In this document: one piece after another, positions 1-13,277 of the stretch
Position numbering within the stretch: position 1 is the first letter of the stretch
How the letters are laid out: every line of letters starts with the position of its first letter
From: Linepithema humile
Taxonomy: Eukaryota; Arthropoda; Insecta; Hymenoptera; Formicidae
Reading direction: 5' to 3'
NCBI RefSeq assembly: GCF_040581485.1
Contig: NC_090131.1
Span: forward strand, 29,758,032 to 29,822,031
Length of the DNA stretch: 64,000 nucleotides
Translations under genes and position numbers: made by a program
Notes under the pieces: generated by a model
The model's database searches: none
Told to the model about the DNA's origin: nothing
What the model saw: only the letters and a program-made list of their open reading frames with translations

Positions 1-266
1 ATTTTAATAAGAAGAAAAAGAGCTGTGGATCTGCGGGCGGAAATGAGAGAGTGGAAGGATGGAGGATGGCTCGTGCTTGAAAGAAGAAGAAAATAGGGGG
101 TGGGTAGCAGACAGAGAGGCAGGGAGGGTCGTATAGCGATCGGAGCGAAGGGTTGCGAAGGGAGAGAAAGGGCGACACGTGAGAGGAGGGCGGGAAAGGA
201 GCGTAAAACGGTGAAAGGACGAGAGGCAAGACGATGTGGGAGGAAGAGGTCGCAAAAAGGAACGGG

Positions 267-267
<1 letters not shown>

Positions 268-308
<41 letters not shown>
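268..308. repeat. (CGA)n trinucleotide microsatellite
   Basis: An uninterrupted CGA/GAC run of about 13 to 14 units. It creates artificial poly-Arg, poly-Thr and poly-Ser frames on the two strands, which are not genes. Confidence 0.95.
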
Positions 309-309
<1 letters not shown>

Positions 310-642
310 CAACGAGGGTAGGCGAGAGAGGGCGAGAGTGTAGCTGTAGGTTGATGCGGCATGCGCATGTTGGTACCTGCCTACGGCCACATCCCCGCAG
401 TCCCAGAACTTCGATCAATAATCCATCCACTCCGGCTCAGAGTGAAAACTGTCGCTAAGCCGAAATAACGATGTCATTTCATCTTCCTTGCCGGCGCGCG
501 ATCGAAACCGAGCGCAACGTCAACGTCGGTAAATAAAAGAGCAGGACGGGAGAGAGAGAGAGGGAGAGAGACGGAGAAAAGTACATCGTGCAGGTGCACC
601 GGAGAAACTTAAGAAATGAAAGAGCAAAGACAGCGGAGCGGC

Positions 643-661
643 GGGGGGGGGGGGGGGGGGG
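643..661 (+). repeat. G19 homopolymer, possible G-quadruplex
   Basis: A run of 19 G sits between short GGCGGG-type flanks. It could fold as a G-quadruplex on the + strand, and is also a place where assemblers often miscount length. Confidence 0.85.
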
Positions 662-3600
662 CGGGAGGGAAGAGTAATAGTGAAGATTGATGAATCGGCG
701 AAATGCATCCCAATCTCATAAATTAAAATTAAAGAGAGGACTCGCCTTCGACTCTTAATGAAAACGGAGCAATGTAAAATCTCTACGCGTCACCAATGTA
801 ACTTGCACTCGGATACTTATGAATTGTGTGCCTTGTCCTTCGTCGGCTTGTTGAATAATTTTGCGGTCGAAATTAGTCGCGATGCAACAAAGCGCAATTC
901 ACTGAAGCAGGCTTTAAGAGGCGGGAGCGAGATGAGATGAGAGAGAGAGGCGTTCTTATCGAGTGAAAAGCGCACTTTCGCAAGGTCGTTATTCACGGGT
1001 CGAAGTATAATTTGGCGGCGAAGGGCGTGTACTCTGTCTCGAATTTCTAATGAGGATTAAAAGTTTTAATTTTGCGTTCTGCGAAAACGAGGCGCTTTAC
1101 GCCTCGCCCACGCGCCCGTGTAAACTACAAAGTTATCCGACGTGGAAGACGTCTAATCCTTTTAGTGACAATTTAATAATGTTCGACAAATTGCGCCCGA
1201 CAGAGATCCTTTGTTGCCGCTTCAGTGAGCACTCTTGTGGCGAGTTTGTAGAAACAACGTCGAGAAAGGTGCGCATTACCAGACGACAAAATCTTTACGA
1301 GGGTGCTGCGGAGACGTAGTTTCCGGGGAAACTGTATCCGACGTGGCTGTCTTTCATGGATCATCAAGCGATTATATTACTGACCTAAATCCCGCGTCAG
1401 GACAATTCGACGGAATGTTAATGGAGTCATCGCCGAGCAAAATTGCCACTGTCGGCTGTCAGATGCAATTAGCCTTTATTAGTAGACCTGGAAGGAGAGG
1501 AGGGGAGGGAGCGATAAATCGTTTCATCTAAGGGAAAATATACGAGGTGTCTTTTATCTAGCAAAAATTTTGACTGGACGTCGCGTTGAGCAAGTCTAGT
1601 GATTAAAGTCTTAATTGAAAAAGATGAGCTGAGGTGAAGTATTACAATGTTATTAAAGAAGCGGGTATAATTTTATTATGTAGGAGACATTTATTTTCAG
1701 TTCGTGTCAGCAGGGTTAACGTTGTGGAAAAAATTCTCAATGCTGCGTTATATATATTCTACACGTTATATGTCCCTAGTGTTATTTAATATCATATAAT
1801 ATTCTATCTATTTTATTATATTCTGACATTATGTAATGTCGGAGATATATATGCTTATATATATGTGTATATAAAAATTATATCGCACACTGTATTACAT
1901 CGTCACGCACATCACGCGTTTTGCTTGTGTTCGCATGATTTCACAGAATACATACAAGAATAAAATTCACCGCGTTTATTCCATCAGATTTATCAAATGT
2001 GAATATGTTCGCGGGTTGGGCGGGCGGTTTTCACGATTCGCTGAACATCGACGAGAAGATACGCAAAAATAAAAAATTTGGTATTTGATTTGTGCTTGGT
2101 GTCGTGGAATTTCGAAATATTGCCAATTTAAATGAATTTATTCGCTTTTTACATGGCGGAGTTTACTCTCAGCTGGAAGGAAAATTCCTGCATATCTTTC
2201 CATCTGTATTGATTTCATGCGATATCGAGTGACATAGTGATATTGAATGTATTGCTTTCTCTCAAGTATATCGCTTGCGAAGGATTTCGATCAAAAAAAA
2301 AAGCTTCAGCGATCTCCTACGCGACGAAAAACATGACGCGCAACTTGAGAAGCTTCAAACTTTGATGCACGTATATTCTACCAACGATTCTACTGCGTTA
2401 AAGAATGAGTTTCACTTCTCAAAGATCGCAAGAAGAAGTTCATTATTGCATTGTAATCAAACACCTGTTTTACTATATTATGACTTTTCCGATTACGTAT
2501 AACAACGTTATTAAATACGCGTGTTTTTAGCTATTTTTAAAATCTGATTAATATTTTGATAACGAAATATCGATAATTAGCGGCTGTTTCGTTTGCACGT
2601 AGTGATTTAATAAGAAATAATCCTTGAATAGAATTGTTACTAATGTTTTCCATCGAGAGATTCTATCATAATCGCTTTCCTTGTTACTTCACACTTTACG
2701 ACACGCAACCCGCGTGCACCTTCATTTTTTTTTTCCACCCTTCTCTTGACATCGCAATGCCGCGTGATTTTATCTCGAGGTGAGTATCGCGGAAGAATAA
2801 AGTGACAATAGCAATGCAATACTTGGCGATCGCGTTTCGCCGTGCAGAGATACGTTTCGCGCGAGTGCTTTCGCGATATACGTCAATCGGCTTTACCGTC
2901 TTTGTGTAGAGGATGACTCGCGTTCGAGTCTCTACAAGATGAATAATATACTTAATATCGCGCAGATAAAGGTCAGCCTTCGATTTGTATAATTTTAAAT
3001 TCGAAATGTTTTATTTCGTACATGCAGCTTTAATCAGCGAAACATCGTATACTTTTCGCGCAGTCGAACAATAGCGTTATGAAGGGACAACTGTCTGTAA
3101 TTGGATTTCGAATGCGCGTGGGCGCGGGCTTAACGACCGACCATTCGTGCACGTGCGTGGTCCCCGACACCCCACGGAAGGTTTTTGCGTGTGCACCGTT
3201 TCCCCATGTTTGTTCGTTTGTTCGTTTGTTTGTTTGCAAGGTGTTTGCTATGCCGCGAGCACAATGCAAACGTGCTGACCGACCGCAATCAGCAGATCCT
3301 GACTCATCGGTCACCGAGGTTTGGTCAAGCGGAAAGAAGCCGAGACGCGAATTTATTCATGCGTTTATTTCGAGCTCGATGGCTCATTTTTGCATCATCT
3401 CCGAAGATGCCGACCCTCTTTTCTCTCCGCGATGAGTCGTTCGTGAATAACTAGCGAAACCGAAGGAAATTATTTGATCGGACACGCCAGTAAAATCACG
3501 AGCAAAATCGTAAAATCGTTCGTGTTCTTACGAGTTTTATTCTTATGAAAATTAGATATATTAGTTATTTAATAATTGTACCAATTTAGTTTATAATATT

Positions 3601-6223
3601 TCACAATGTATACATAAAAAATCTAACGTATTAACGTTAACGAAATTAATGTAAGGTTTATCGCAACATTTTTTTCAGTACTTGGAAGAGTGAATGTTAG
3701 CACACGATAATTTTATAGATTGCGAATGACAAAAATTGATTGATTTTTATATAAATCAGCATAAAATAATTACATAATAAACAAGCGGGAAAACCTTGAT
3801 CGATTGTATCGCGGTTCTAGCCGGTTGAACGTGTATAGCGAACCGGAATAGCGAAAGGGTTAACGCGCACTTTACGCTTTCTCATCGATTATGAGCATAA
3901 GTGACATAATATTCGCGGAAATAAATCACAGTTTTTTTCTGCGAGCGCGAATCGTTTCCTCTCACTTTAAAGCTTAGAAGCGAATGGCGTGAAATTTTAA
4001 AGCGCCCGAATCAATATTGCGCGCTTTATCTCCTCGCGAACGCGCATTGTGCACTTTTATTAAACGCGATGCGGAAGAAATATGCGAGGTAGATGGGATG
4101 TCTGCGAGTAGGTATGCGCATATGAAAGAGTGTGAATGTGTGCACGTGAACGCATACGCATACGAAAGCTCACACAGCCGCGCGCTGATCGTAGGATCTT
4201 CATATTAACGTTTTATGTATCGCGCGGCCCAGTAATACATACATAGGTATATTCACGCGTGTGCGCGTATTATATACATAAAGTAAAGGTGGGGAAGGCG
4301 CAGTTGTCGACATGAATCATGATTGAGGACGTGGGGAGCATCGAGAAAGCTGGAGTCACACGATGCCGGTGTTATTCCGGACGGATCGGCTTTAGGGATT
4401 TGTCAAATCAGATTGCGCGGATCCTCTCGATGCTCATCTCGGTTCCTCAGCCGTGCGCGCATCACGAAAACTTCGTAGATTGCGGCGTGTCAATTCCTCG
4501 CCAATTTCGGCGTACAGACCGCCCGCGGCGAAAAGAGTAATCTAAGTTCTAAGCGAAAATAGACGCTTTCTTAATTCGCATTTCCGATTATTATGCGCAA
4601 TAATAAATAATCAAGAATGATTCTTAGAGAAGTATAATGTATCTTTTTTATGTTCACAATTTATTAAGAAATCCGAACAGATGCGCGTTCTTTCTAGAAG
4701 AGGGAATGTATATACATTTATTTCAGCATGCTCTAATGTTCATTAAAACTTTTACATCAACATAAACTCGAGATATGAAATTTGGTAGAATTTATGATGT
4801 GCGGTAAATGGGTTAAGGGTGCGCGAGGACTGGTGCTTAATGATACGCCATTACTCATACAGTACAAACGAGATTTTCCATCTAGCTACCGGAAGAAAAA
4901 GCCGAATGTATTACGGCTGCATAATTTACGAAGTGGGTACGATGGTAATTATCCGCGACCCTGATACGTGTCTGCGTTAATTAGCGTTTATGGAGAAGCC
5001 AGACCGAGTGTACGTCGGAAAATTGTCATCTCGGCGTAACCCGACAAAATTGCGTCCGGACAAAATTACATTATGATAAATTTTACCTTCATTTCACACA
5101 CATTCATGAAATTATTATACATTTCAAATTAAATCAGAATTATGAATATCGTGAATTATGAATCTCTCTCGTGACTATTGAACTGTAATTAGCCGAGATG
5201 AGTGCAATTAAGCAGCATAAAATTTCCTCATAGAATTCACTTCAAGCTACTGCTATCGGTTTTACTTTCAATCAGATTTTTATTTCGCAACCCGAAAGGG
5301 TATCTCGCAGCGGGCGAAGCAAGAGATGCGTTCAGCTGACGATGATGGCCATTTTACACTTTTGGCGTGCGTGCGTGTGTACTGAATATAGTGTGTCTAA
5401 TTTTATCGTGGCATTCGCCACGCCGGTTCGCTCTCTCACTATCGTGCTCCGCGAGTCAGTCGCGAAAGTTCGTCTCTTGACTACCTCGTTCTTGAACCTG
5501 ACCCCGAGACCAAGACAGGCACAGCCGGTACCAATAAGTGCCGGAGAGACGTGCATGTGAGGATGGTTCAAAATAATTTACAATCTTTTTCATTCTAATC
5601 GCGCGCGGAGTATTCCAATCGTAACTCGCAAGACCGTTTGTCTTTAATAAAATTTGTTAATTGTGGAAATTTATTTATACCATAATTAAATATTTTACTA
5701 AATTTAAATTATTTAATTATGGTTAGAAACGAGCTTATTTTATTAAGAACGTTTGCGTTTATAATCAATTTTCTATCATGATGAATCATTTTTATACAAT
5801 TTGGTCTTTTAACATTAATACATTAGTCATCTGCTTCTCTAAAGCTTTTATCTTAAGTATTTTTTTTTTTTAAGTTTGCGAATTACGAGAATGCGTGCAG
5901 ACTTTACTATTTATCTAGATTTTCGAACGTTCTAAAACCAACATAGAAGCGGAAGTGCTCCTGATTCGCCAAATCTGCAATCTGTAGTGAGGCAAACAGC
6001 CGCGTTCCGGATTGTCCGGTTCACCAGATTCCAATTCAATTACTCGATTAAAACTTTAACGATGGTGACTCTTGTTGACTGACAGCAGAGATTAAGCAAA
6101 TATTATTGCAGTGAAGTCAGTTTTCACAACGTTATAAACGAATAACGGAAATAATTTCTATAATAAATTCGTGACGATAAAAAATGCAATATTTGGCTTG
6201 CATATTTTCATCATTGTTTTATA

Positions 6224-7123
6224 CTAGGTGCGCAACTAAGTTTCCGGGTTTTTTTTATCAATGCAAAATGGAAAATTTCAAGAGAAATACAAAAAACGGT
6301 TTATTCAAAATATCGTCCCTCGCTAGCTACACATTTTTGCCATCTCTCTGGCAATACATGAATACCGCGACGATAAAACGACGCGTCTTTGAATCGAAAC
6401 CATTCATCCAACCAATTCTGCACTTCTTCGAAATTGGCCAAGTGTAGCCCAGCCAAGCCATGCGCCATCGACCGGAACAAGTGATAATCGGAAGGGGCCA
6501 GGTCTGGTGAATACAGCGGGTGCGGTAGCAGATCCCATTTCAGCGTTTTGATGGTGTCCTGGACGATGGAAGTGCGATGGCACGGAGCGTTGTCGTGCTG
6601 CAATATTACTCGTTCGTGTCTCGTGTCCCATTCTGGCCGTTTTTCGAGCAATGCATGGTTCAAATTTATCAGTTGTTGTTGTCTTGTGTTTGCGTATCAT
6701 TTTCATCCAATAACGCTTGCAGATCGGCGTCCTCAAATGTTTTTGGTCTTCCGGAGCGCTCCTTGTCCTCAGTGTCGAAATCGCCACTTCTGAAGCGTTT
6801 AAACCAATCTTTACAGGTAGTTTTCGATGGTGCATGTTTGCCGTAGGCTTTCTTAAGCAAACGACCTGCTTCAGCTGCATTTTCTTTCAAGTTGAAGCAG
6901 AAAAGCAAAGCTTCCCGCAAATGCTGTTTAGTTGGCACAAAACTCGACATCTTTATTGTTAGAAAAAAAATTTTTGCGTTGCGATATGTGTTGGTATTAT
7001 AACTGGTTATTGTTGACAGATGTCCAAGTTAATAAAAAAACACAACTTTAGACATGTATATCGACTACATGTATCGTTAGCGCCATTCATGTGTGAAACC
7101 CGGAAACTTAGTTGCGCACCTAG
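6224..7123 (-). mobile_element. Mariner (mauritiana-type) element, internally deleted, 900 bp
   Basis: The element is bounded by perfect 28-bp terminal inverted repeats (6224-6251 and 7096-7123, outer end CTAGGTGCGCAACTAAG) and flanked by TA on both sides (6222-6223 and 7124-7125), the expected mariner target duplication. It encodes transposase pieces on the minus strand closely resembling the Mos1/mauritiana group. Full-length members are about 1.28 kb, so roughly 385 bp are missing, all internal. Both termini are intact, so it could in principle be moved by an enzyme supplied in trans. Confidence 0.96.
6301..6950 (-). pseudogene. Mariner transposase, internally deleted and frameshifted
   Basis: The N-terminal part (6950 down to about 6690) carries the paired helix-turn-helix DNA-binding region. 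The C-terminal part (about 6675 to 6301) carries the last two catalytic aspartates: HDNAP, then 34 residues, then SPDLAPSDYHLF, the D34D spacing of mariner. The segment between, including the WVPHEL-type linker and the first catalytic Asp, is absent. The junction near 6670-6690 is an AAC-rich stretch where the frame changes, so the first part stops shortly after it. About 213 of the usual ~345 residues remain, so it cannot make an active enzyme. Confidence 0.93.
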
Positions 7124-10100
7124 TATATGTTCTTCAATTACATATTGAGCACTGAATACTCAATTTACCGAAAAATCGTACCGAGCACGATCTATGCTCG
7201 AGCTACACTAGCGAGGTCGTTTAATCGCAAGCGGACAGTGCGTGCGGAATATGAGCAGCCCACTGATCGCTGTCCGCACGACAGCTTAGGCACGTGGTCG
7301 TGCGAACAAGTGCAGATCTCATGAAGCCGAAGCAATTCAGGCACGCTTGAACTACAAACGGGTCACGTTACCTGGGAATTACGGTTCATCGCGCATCCAT
7401 TCTTTTCGCCCCGCACCGTCGCTCGCTACCCCGGCTTTCCCCCCCGTTGACTTCGCGCGCGAAAATGAACTCAGCATACATCAGCGAGCAAATCTGAGGC
7501 CAATGCCGCGATGTAAAATACGCCCCGTTCGTGCCAAGACGCTCCCTTATGGTTGCCTACGCCCGTCTAGACTCTGTATCAGATAAGCACGACGGATCTG
7601 ACACCGCGTCGTAAGAATGTTTTATTCAGAAATTCATACCTCGCTCTTATCCGGACTCGCCATCGTATTTATCGCTCTTCAAAGGATATTAAAGTCATAA
7701 AAAATGCATTGTCCTAAAACTCGCACGGGTTGCACGAGGAGGTCTTGTTCGTGGAATGACTTTGCGTTCGCGCTCGCCCATGTAGACACGTTTCCGCTCG
7801 CATCGGCCGTAATAAATGCACACGATCTCCGTTACATTCGCTGCGAGAAAATGCTAACGCCAACGCGCCTCTTCCCCTCGCTCTCTTCCGCTTCCTTCAT
7901 TAATCATCCAGCGCGGTCGGGATGATTTTTTCGTGCGCTTCGAAAGTCGCCTCCTGCTAAGTAGGTATGCTCGAAGCTAAAAAGGGAACAGACCGGTGCT
8001 TGCGAGAAAGCGGTACCACGCGCGGTGGTCGAGCGTGTTTCGTAACAAGCAACGATAGACGCAGGAGAGACGTGTAATCCGCAGTGGGCGAATCCCGCTC
8101 TCATCTCTCTTTCACAGCGATATATCTCGTCGCGCGCGCGTGTCTAGACGCGAGCCGTCGCTTGTGTCATATCGCACTGCTCGGCTCAATTATGAAAATC
8201 CACGTGCCTTGACCCCGCCCGTGAGTCATCGCATTCATTTTCGGAGACACGTCGACGCGAGGAAGCTGCAGCTGGTGCCGCCGCAATTGGCGTGCGCGTT
8301 AAATTGTCGACGCGAAGTATACTTATCAGCTTAGCTTATACGCGCGGTCTGCGCTCAGCGCATTCGCATTAACACCCCGTGATCGCTCATTTCGAATGGC
8401 AATTTGCCTAAATAATGCGAGATAAATTGCGTGTCACGTCGCAAATGCTACGCAGTCGGTATAATCCGAAATCATTGATGCAGATTGATTTGCGATCTCT
8501 AAGCGAATGCCGTCGCGTCGTTCTACTTTCGTGGAAAATGGTTTTAATATTTCTGCCAATTTTACTGTAATAAAGTGTATTGGGTCGATCAGAAGGATCT
8601 TTCATATCTTTTATTCTTATCGAAAAATGCGATTTATATGTTTGAATTGCTAGTTGAAAAATATTGATAATAATAAACTACGGTAACGTGGAAAGTAAAG
8701 GGAAGAAAAATATCCATTCCGTTGTCAAATACAATTCAAAATACGTACTTTGTATATCGTATGAGTGTATGTTACGAAAAATATTGGTCAAACATGGAAA
8801 ATTCTGATACTGAGATTTTTCATACTGCACATCTGGCATATTGCTACTATATTTAGACCGTTTGTTATTTTAGCTCCACTTTATTCCAATCTGCTACGTT
8901 TAAGGTACATTCGATATCCTGAAAAATAGCATAAGTAATTATAATTTCTTTACAATTTTTTTTACACCGAACGAAGGAAGAGAAATGAATTTTTAGATAT
9001 GTCACAAAATACTACTTCAATCTTAAAATTTCACAACATTTTATTTTTGGCAACAATTATTTCGGTAAGATACTTGTTTCATCCTCTTTTATATTGACCT
9101 TTCGGAGCGAGAAAAAAAACGCTCCTTGTCAGTTTTCCTCTCAATCCTTGATCCAGGTCTTCGCCCTTGTCTTGGAAATATAAATAGCAGCGAGTGTGAG
9201 CTAGGTCGATCTCTATGCTCCCTCTGCCGAGGTCATGCACTGCATTTCTGAATATCCGCTACTATTTTCCTCTCCGGATCTACTTTCGGCCTGTCAAACT
9301 CCGTTTCTCGATCAAAGACCCTCGCAGCGCGCACGAAACTTACATATATGCACATGAATATCAATTCTTTTTTACATGGATATCACATTCGCGAAACATA
9401 ATTGGTATTACAATTAAAATTACAGAAAAATACATCGCGCACTGAAATCGAACTGTCGATAAAAGTAGACGAAGATTTCATCTCCTTAAAAATAATTACT
9501 ATTTGCGATATAAATTACGAAAATATTGTATTTGCAAAATGAGACATGTACGTAAGTGCTTGTGTAGAAAAACTGGCTGAAATAATAGGTCATTATTGAT
9601 CGTCCCTTCGGCATTTCTGTTCGAGATTAATCGGGAACGACGTCAGCGATTTTCCTAGGAACTTTTTGACCCTCTTACATTACAAAGGCTTTACTCTTAT
9701 ATTTCAGTTAACCGATATTCGCGGCGTGCTCAAGATATTGGAAACACTGTCGTGTTTAGTTCGCATCAATACCAGCTGCGCGATATTTCATTGTACTAAT
9801 TATCTTATGGTGGAATTAAAGCAGTAATTGCATTATTTGTTGCGTAATATGCATAATGAATAGCTATTCATAAATTCTTTCAGAATAATCGTGGAGCCTT
9901 TCAAATCAGAATCAGACGTGTATGTGCATATATATTATAATTTTTTTCTCTTCCTGGTGTTCTCCGGCTGTTTAAAGCGACACTTTGTGTCGCACGTGTA
10001 CTCGCTACGCGCATCGCGGCACGTAGGCGCGTTGCAGCAGGCAGGACAACGAGAAACCATTTCTAAACATAGTTGGGACAAACCCAGCATTCCCGGCATC

Positions 10101-12651
10101 CGTCGTCGGCTAAGGGAAAAAGGAAGCCAATGCAAATCGAGAAACGCGAACGCGCTAAGGGATGCACGAGGTGGGAGCTGCCGCGGAGAAACGCGTTTTG
10201 TCTATACTTAGCTTAGAGCACTAATTCGCGGAGACATCGTGTATTAAATATTCCTTCTATGCGCCGCGAGAGATTTTGACGGCGCGAATTAGCTTAGAAG
10301 TGTTCTTCGGACAACGATTACTTCGCGCGCGATAATAATATCAACGCACACGTCCGTATTCGCAATTGTGTATTTTCGTAATAGCGGCTTGAAAAAAAAA
10401 AAAAAAAAGATACATACGAACGCGGCCTGTGGCGCAGAAATATTATAGGTCAGTGAAAATCAAGTTACCCGTGATACACGCAGAGGAGGCCTTGTTAGAT
10501 AAAACCGGCCTTGGATCTTTTCCCCTTTTTGTGGACATAATATATCGCGACGCGCGAATACGCTGCATTACCGCGGACAATCGTGAAAAGCTCCTACGCC
10601 CGACGTCGATCGCCTATTTAGATACATCCCCATTGTGTGAAAGATAGAGGCGACACGTCAGAACGTCACACGCTGAAGCAGGAAACCGCTGGACACGTCT
10701 GCGGCCTGCTTCATGAAAGTGTGGCGCGTACGTGTGCACTTGTAGCCGATCGCGATGCATCGCTCTTGATTGAAAACGGGGACTCCCGCTGGAACAAATG
10801 CCCTTTAGTATTTGCAGAATAAATCGATGGCGGATTATCCGTCGCCATTTTTCGTCAATGGTGGATATCATTCCACTCAAGTGACACTCTACATCGCAAC
10901 GTTTTTCCGCCCTATTTGTCGAAATTCGCAGTCAAAATTTATCGGCGCGCTTCCGCGCGCGATTCACTCGATGGAATTTCGATTCCGCGCGAATTTCGTT
11001 TCCTTCGAATCCGCAAAGTTTGTTTTTATTGCATCGAACGCACGATGTTAATTCGCTTTGCGTACAAAGCCCGTAGGCTGTTTGTAATTAAAACACTCTG
11101 CTTTAATCAATAAATTAATTAGTTGGACCGCAAAATTATCTTTGCTATTGTGTTGTTAATGACACAAATTGCGCGCGCTATTTATAAAAGCGAGCATTCC
11201 ACTAAAGTTTAATTGGAAACGGAGAAAATTAATGGAAGCAATATGAAAAATTGATAGAATGTTCGGAAAAAATTTACGAATCAATTTATTTGATATTTCG
11301 GCTTTTTTTTAATAGCAATAATAAGTTCTTCATTTTTTTCGTGTCCGCAACTAGTCACGAAGTTATCAATTTATTACACACATGCAAGCCGATACTCTGA
11401 ATGGAAAACAGCGTGTTTAATTAATGGTTTTGTTAATTGGCTGTAATTACCGAGTCTAGACGTGATAGTCATCGGAAAGGCAGACCGATCCAAACGATCG
11501 AGTTCGTTAAAATAGTAAATCAGGGGAATGCGGTAATGTGTCGTAGAGCTCATTAGTTGCAATTAGAAGCTATTCCTGCAACAAGGAAGGAGAAAGAGAG
11601 ACTTATTGGAGTGCTTCGCTTCACGCGAGAACATTATTTATCTTAAACGAGCAACAGCTGCAAGATAAAGAAAAGAGAGAAAACGGTAACTTAATTTCCG
11701 CATCGTTAATCCATCAATCAATTTTAATTAATTAGTAATTTCGTAAAATTATGCTCCGAAAATTAATTATCAGAAACGAACAGTTTCAAACATTATGATT
11801 GCGATAGATTTCACTTTCGGAAACTATAAGAGCTAGAATTTATTTCTAATAAATGTATATCATTTTACGCGTTTGTAACATTAAAAAAAATTATATTTTT
11901 TTATTCTTGACGAAGACTTTCCGCTACTCCGAAGTCAAGTCGAATGCAGCTGATGGCCCTGTGCGAATTTTCGTTTTCGTCGCGATATTTGATACCTATC
12001 GCAGCCAAAACCGGTGGGAGTCAGTGAGCATTAAGTAACGCGACCCATGAGAAACGGCTTCTCTTATATCAGCCTTGGGGCTTCCGATCAGTTTGACACA
12101 TCGAGTACGCTCGATGTGTTCCGCTGTGACAATGTGACTCTCTCCACCGCCCGATTAAAAATAGCAATTCCGTTGTTCTTTAATGTATTATATTTACGGT
12201 GCTTTTAAAAATTATCTGCAATTATCTTATCAATTTTTTCCGCTTAACACCGATTGAAAAGTTTAACTGTTTGATGCCCGCTTGGATAGCAGAGATATGC
12301 GGAAAAATGAATGCGAAACTCTTTTCCTGATTAATTAAGTAATGAGTCGAGTTCGTTTAGACAATCCGGCTGCATTCGCATAGTCCACATTCCTCGTATT
12401 CGCGGTTTTAAATGTAATTTCGCGAGAATGTGATATATGTCGTCAGTCGGGATTAATAATAGCGTCCACGTTTACTGGAAAGTATGCAACACGTATTTAC
12501 TTATTGCGGGATAAAATTGGAGGCTGCGAGGAAGCTGCGTGGAATTCGTTGCGCATCCTACTTGCTCGTTTTCTTTTGTCTTTTCCCTCTTCCTTTTTTG
12601 TTTTGTTAATTTCTACTCCTCTCTATCCACGGCATTGATTGATACTACGAC

Positions 12652-12664
12652 GTTGCCAAGCAAC
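12652..12664. promoter_or_regulatory. Candidate RFX X-box
   Basis: GTTGCC-A-AGCAAC fits the RFX consensus RYYNYY-N(1-3)-RRNRAC exactly as an inverted repeat with a one-base spacer. A second half site (TTGGCAAC) lies at 12729-12736. In insects RFX drives genes of ciliated sensory neurons. Position relative to a transcription start is unknown, so function is inferred. Confidence 0.45.
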
Positions 12665-12999
12665 GTCTCGAACCAGACTTGTCTGCACGCGCCGGTATAG
12701 AATTACGCGAGAGCCAGTTTGAGCTCCCTTGGCAACGAATTACGTTCCATTGTGCCGCATCATCAATCCTTTAATTCGCTACAAGACGTTGGGCATAATT
12801 TTTTCACCACTTTTGTTTTGCAGAAATACTTTGCTCTAAAAAAAGTTTTCGCGCGGATTCGATCGTGAGATACTGAACGATAAGGTCAAACTTCAAAAAT
12901 TGCCACAAAGGATTGATTCTGTAAAAATAAAATGTCATAATACAACTACAGTATTATTTTAATTGTCAATATTAGGTTAGGTAAAATAAGGATAGAAAG

Positions 13000-13037
13000 G
13001 ATAGAAAAGATAGATATATATATATATCTTTTCTATC
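13000..13037. repeat. AT-centred hairpin palindrome
   Basis: GATAGAAAAGATA is followed by a TA-rich centre and its reverse complement, giving a short perfect cruciform-capable repeat. Confidence 0.7.
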
Positions 13038-13225
13038 ATTTATAATAATATTAGTGTCGATAAGAATAATTTCTTATTTATAATTCTTTTTATCTTTCAA
13101 TTTTTTTGAAATACATTAAGAGGATATGAGAGAATCAGAAATTTTTTTACACGATATCTCAAAAGTGGAATATCCCCGCGTTAAAGTTGGCAATAGAGGG
13201 TGGGTACAGGATGTGCGGCGATCGA

Positions 13226-13277
13226 TTGCCAGCTGGCAAGGAACCACGTGACGGGGTGCGGTGTTGGTGACGTCACC
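13226..13277. promoter_or_regulatory. Cluster of three palindromic factor-binding sites
   Basis: Within 52 bp lie a perfect 14-bp palindrome (TTGCCAGCTGGCAA, 13226-13239, containing the E-box CAGCTG), a CACGTG E-box (13245-13250) and a 12-bp CRE-containing palindrome (GGTGACGTCACC, 13266-13277). They sit in a short GC- and CpG-rich island (about 13190-13330) within AT-rich DNA, about 1.1 kb before the first visible futsch exon. This is consistent with an enhancer or internal promoter; no initiation signal proves it. Confidence 0.45.

Larger units (their letters stand above)
1..6223. other. Non-coding stretch left of the mariner element
   Basis: I find no exon here that I can support. The open frames are short, lack splice-consistent partners and match no family I know. 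The stretch alternates between CpG-rich patches (about 3050-3450 and 4000-4550) and AT-rich DNA, and carries GA-rich tracts near 545-580 and 935-955. Since futsch begins mid-protein at 14352, this may be upstream intron or 5' flank of that gene, but the sequence does not show which. Confidence 0.5.

Noticed and set aside
100..458. Poly-Arg, poly-Thr and poly-Ser frames
   Set aside because: Generated by the CGA microsatellite in three frames.
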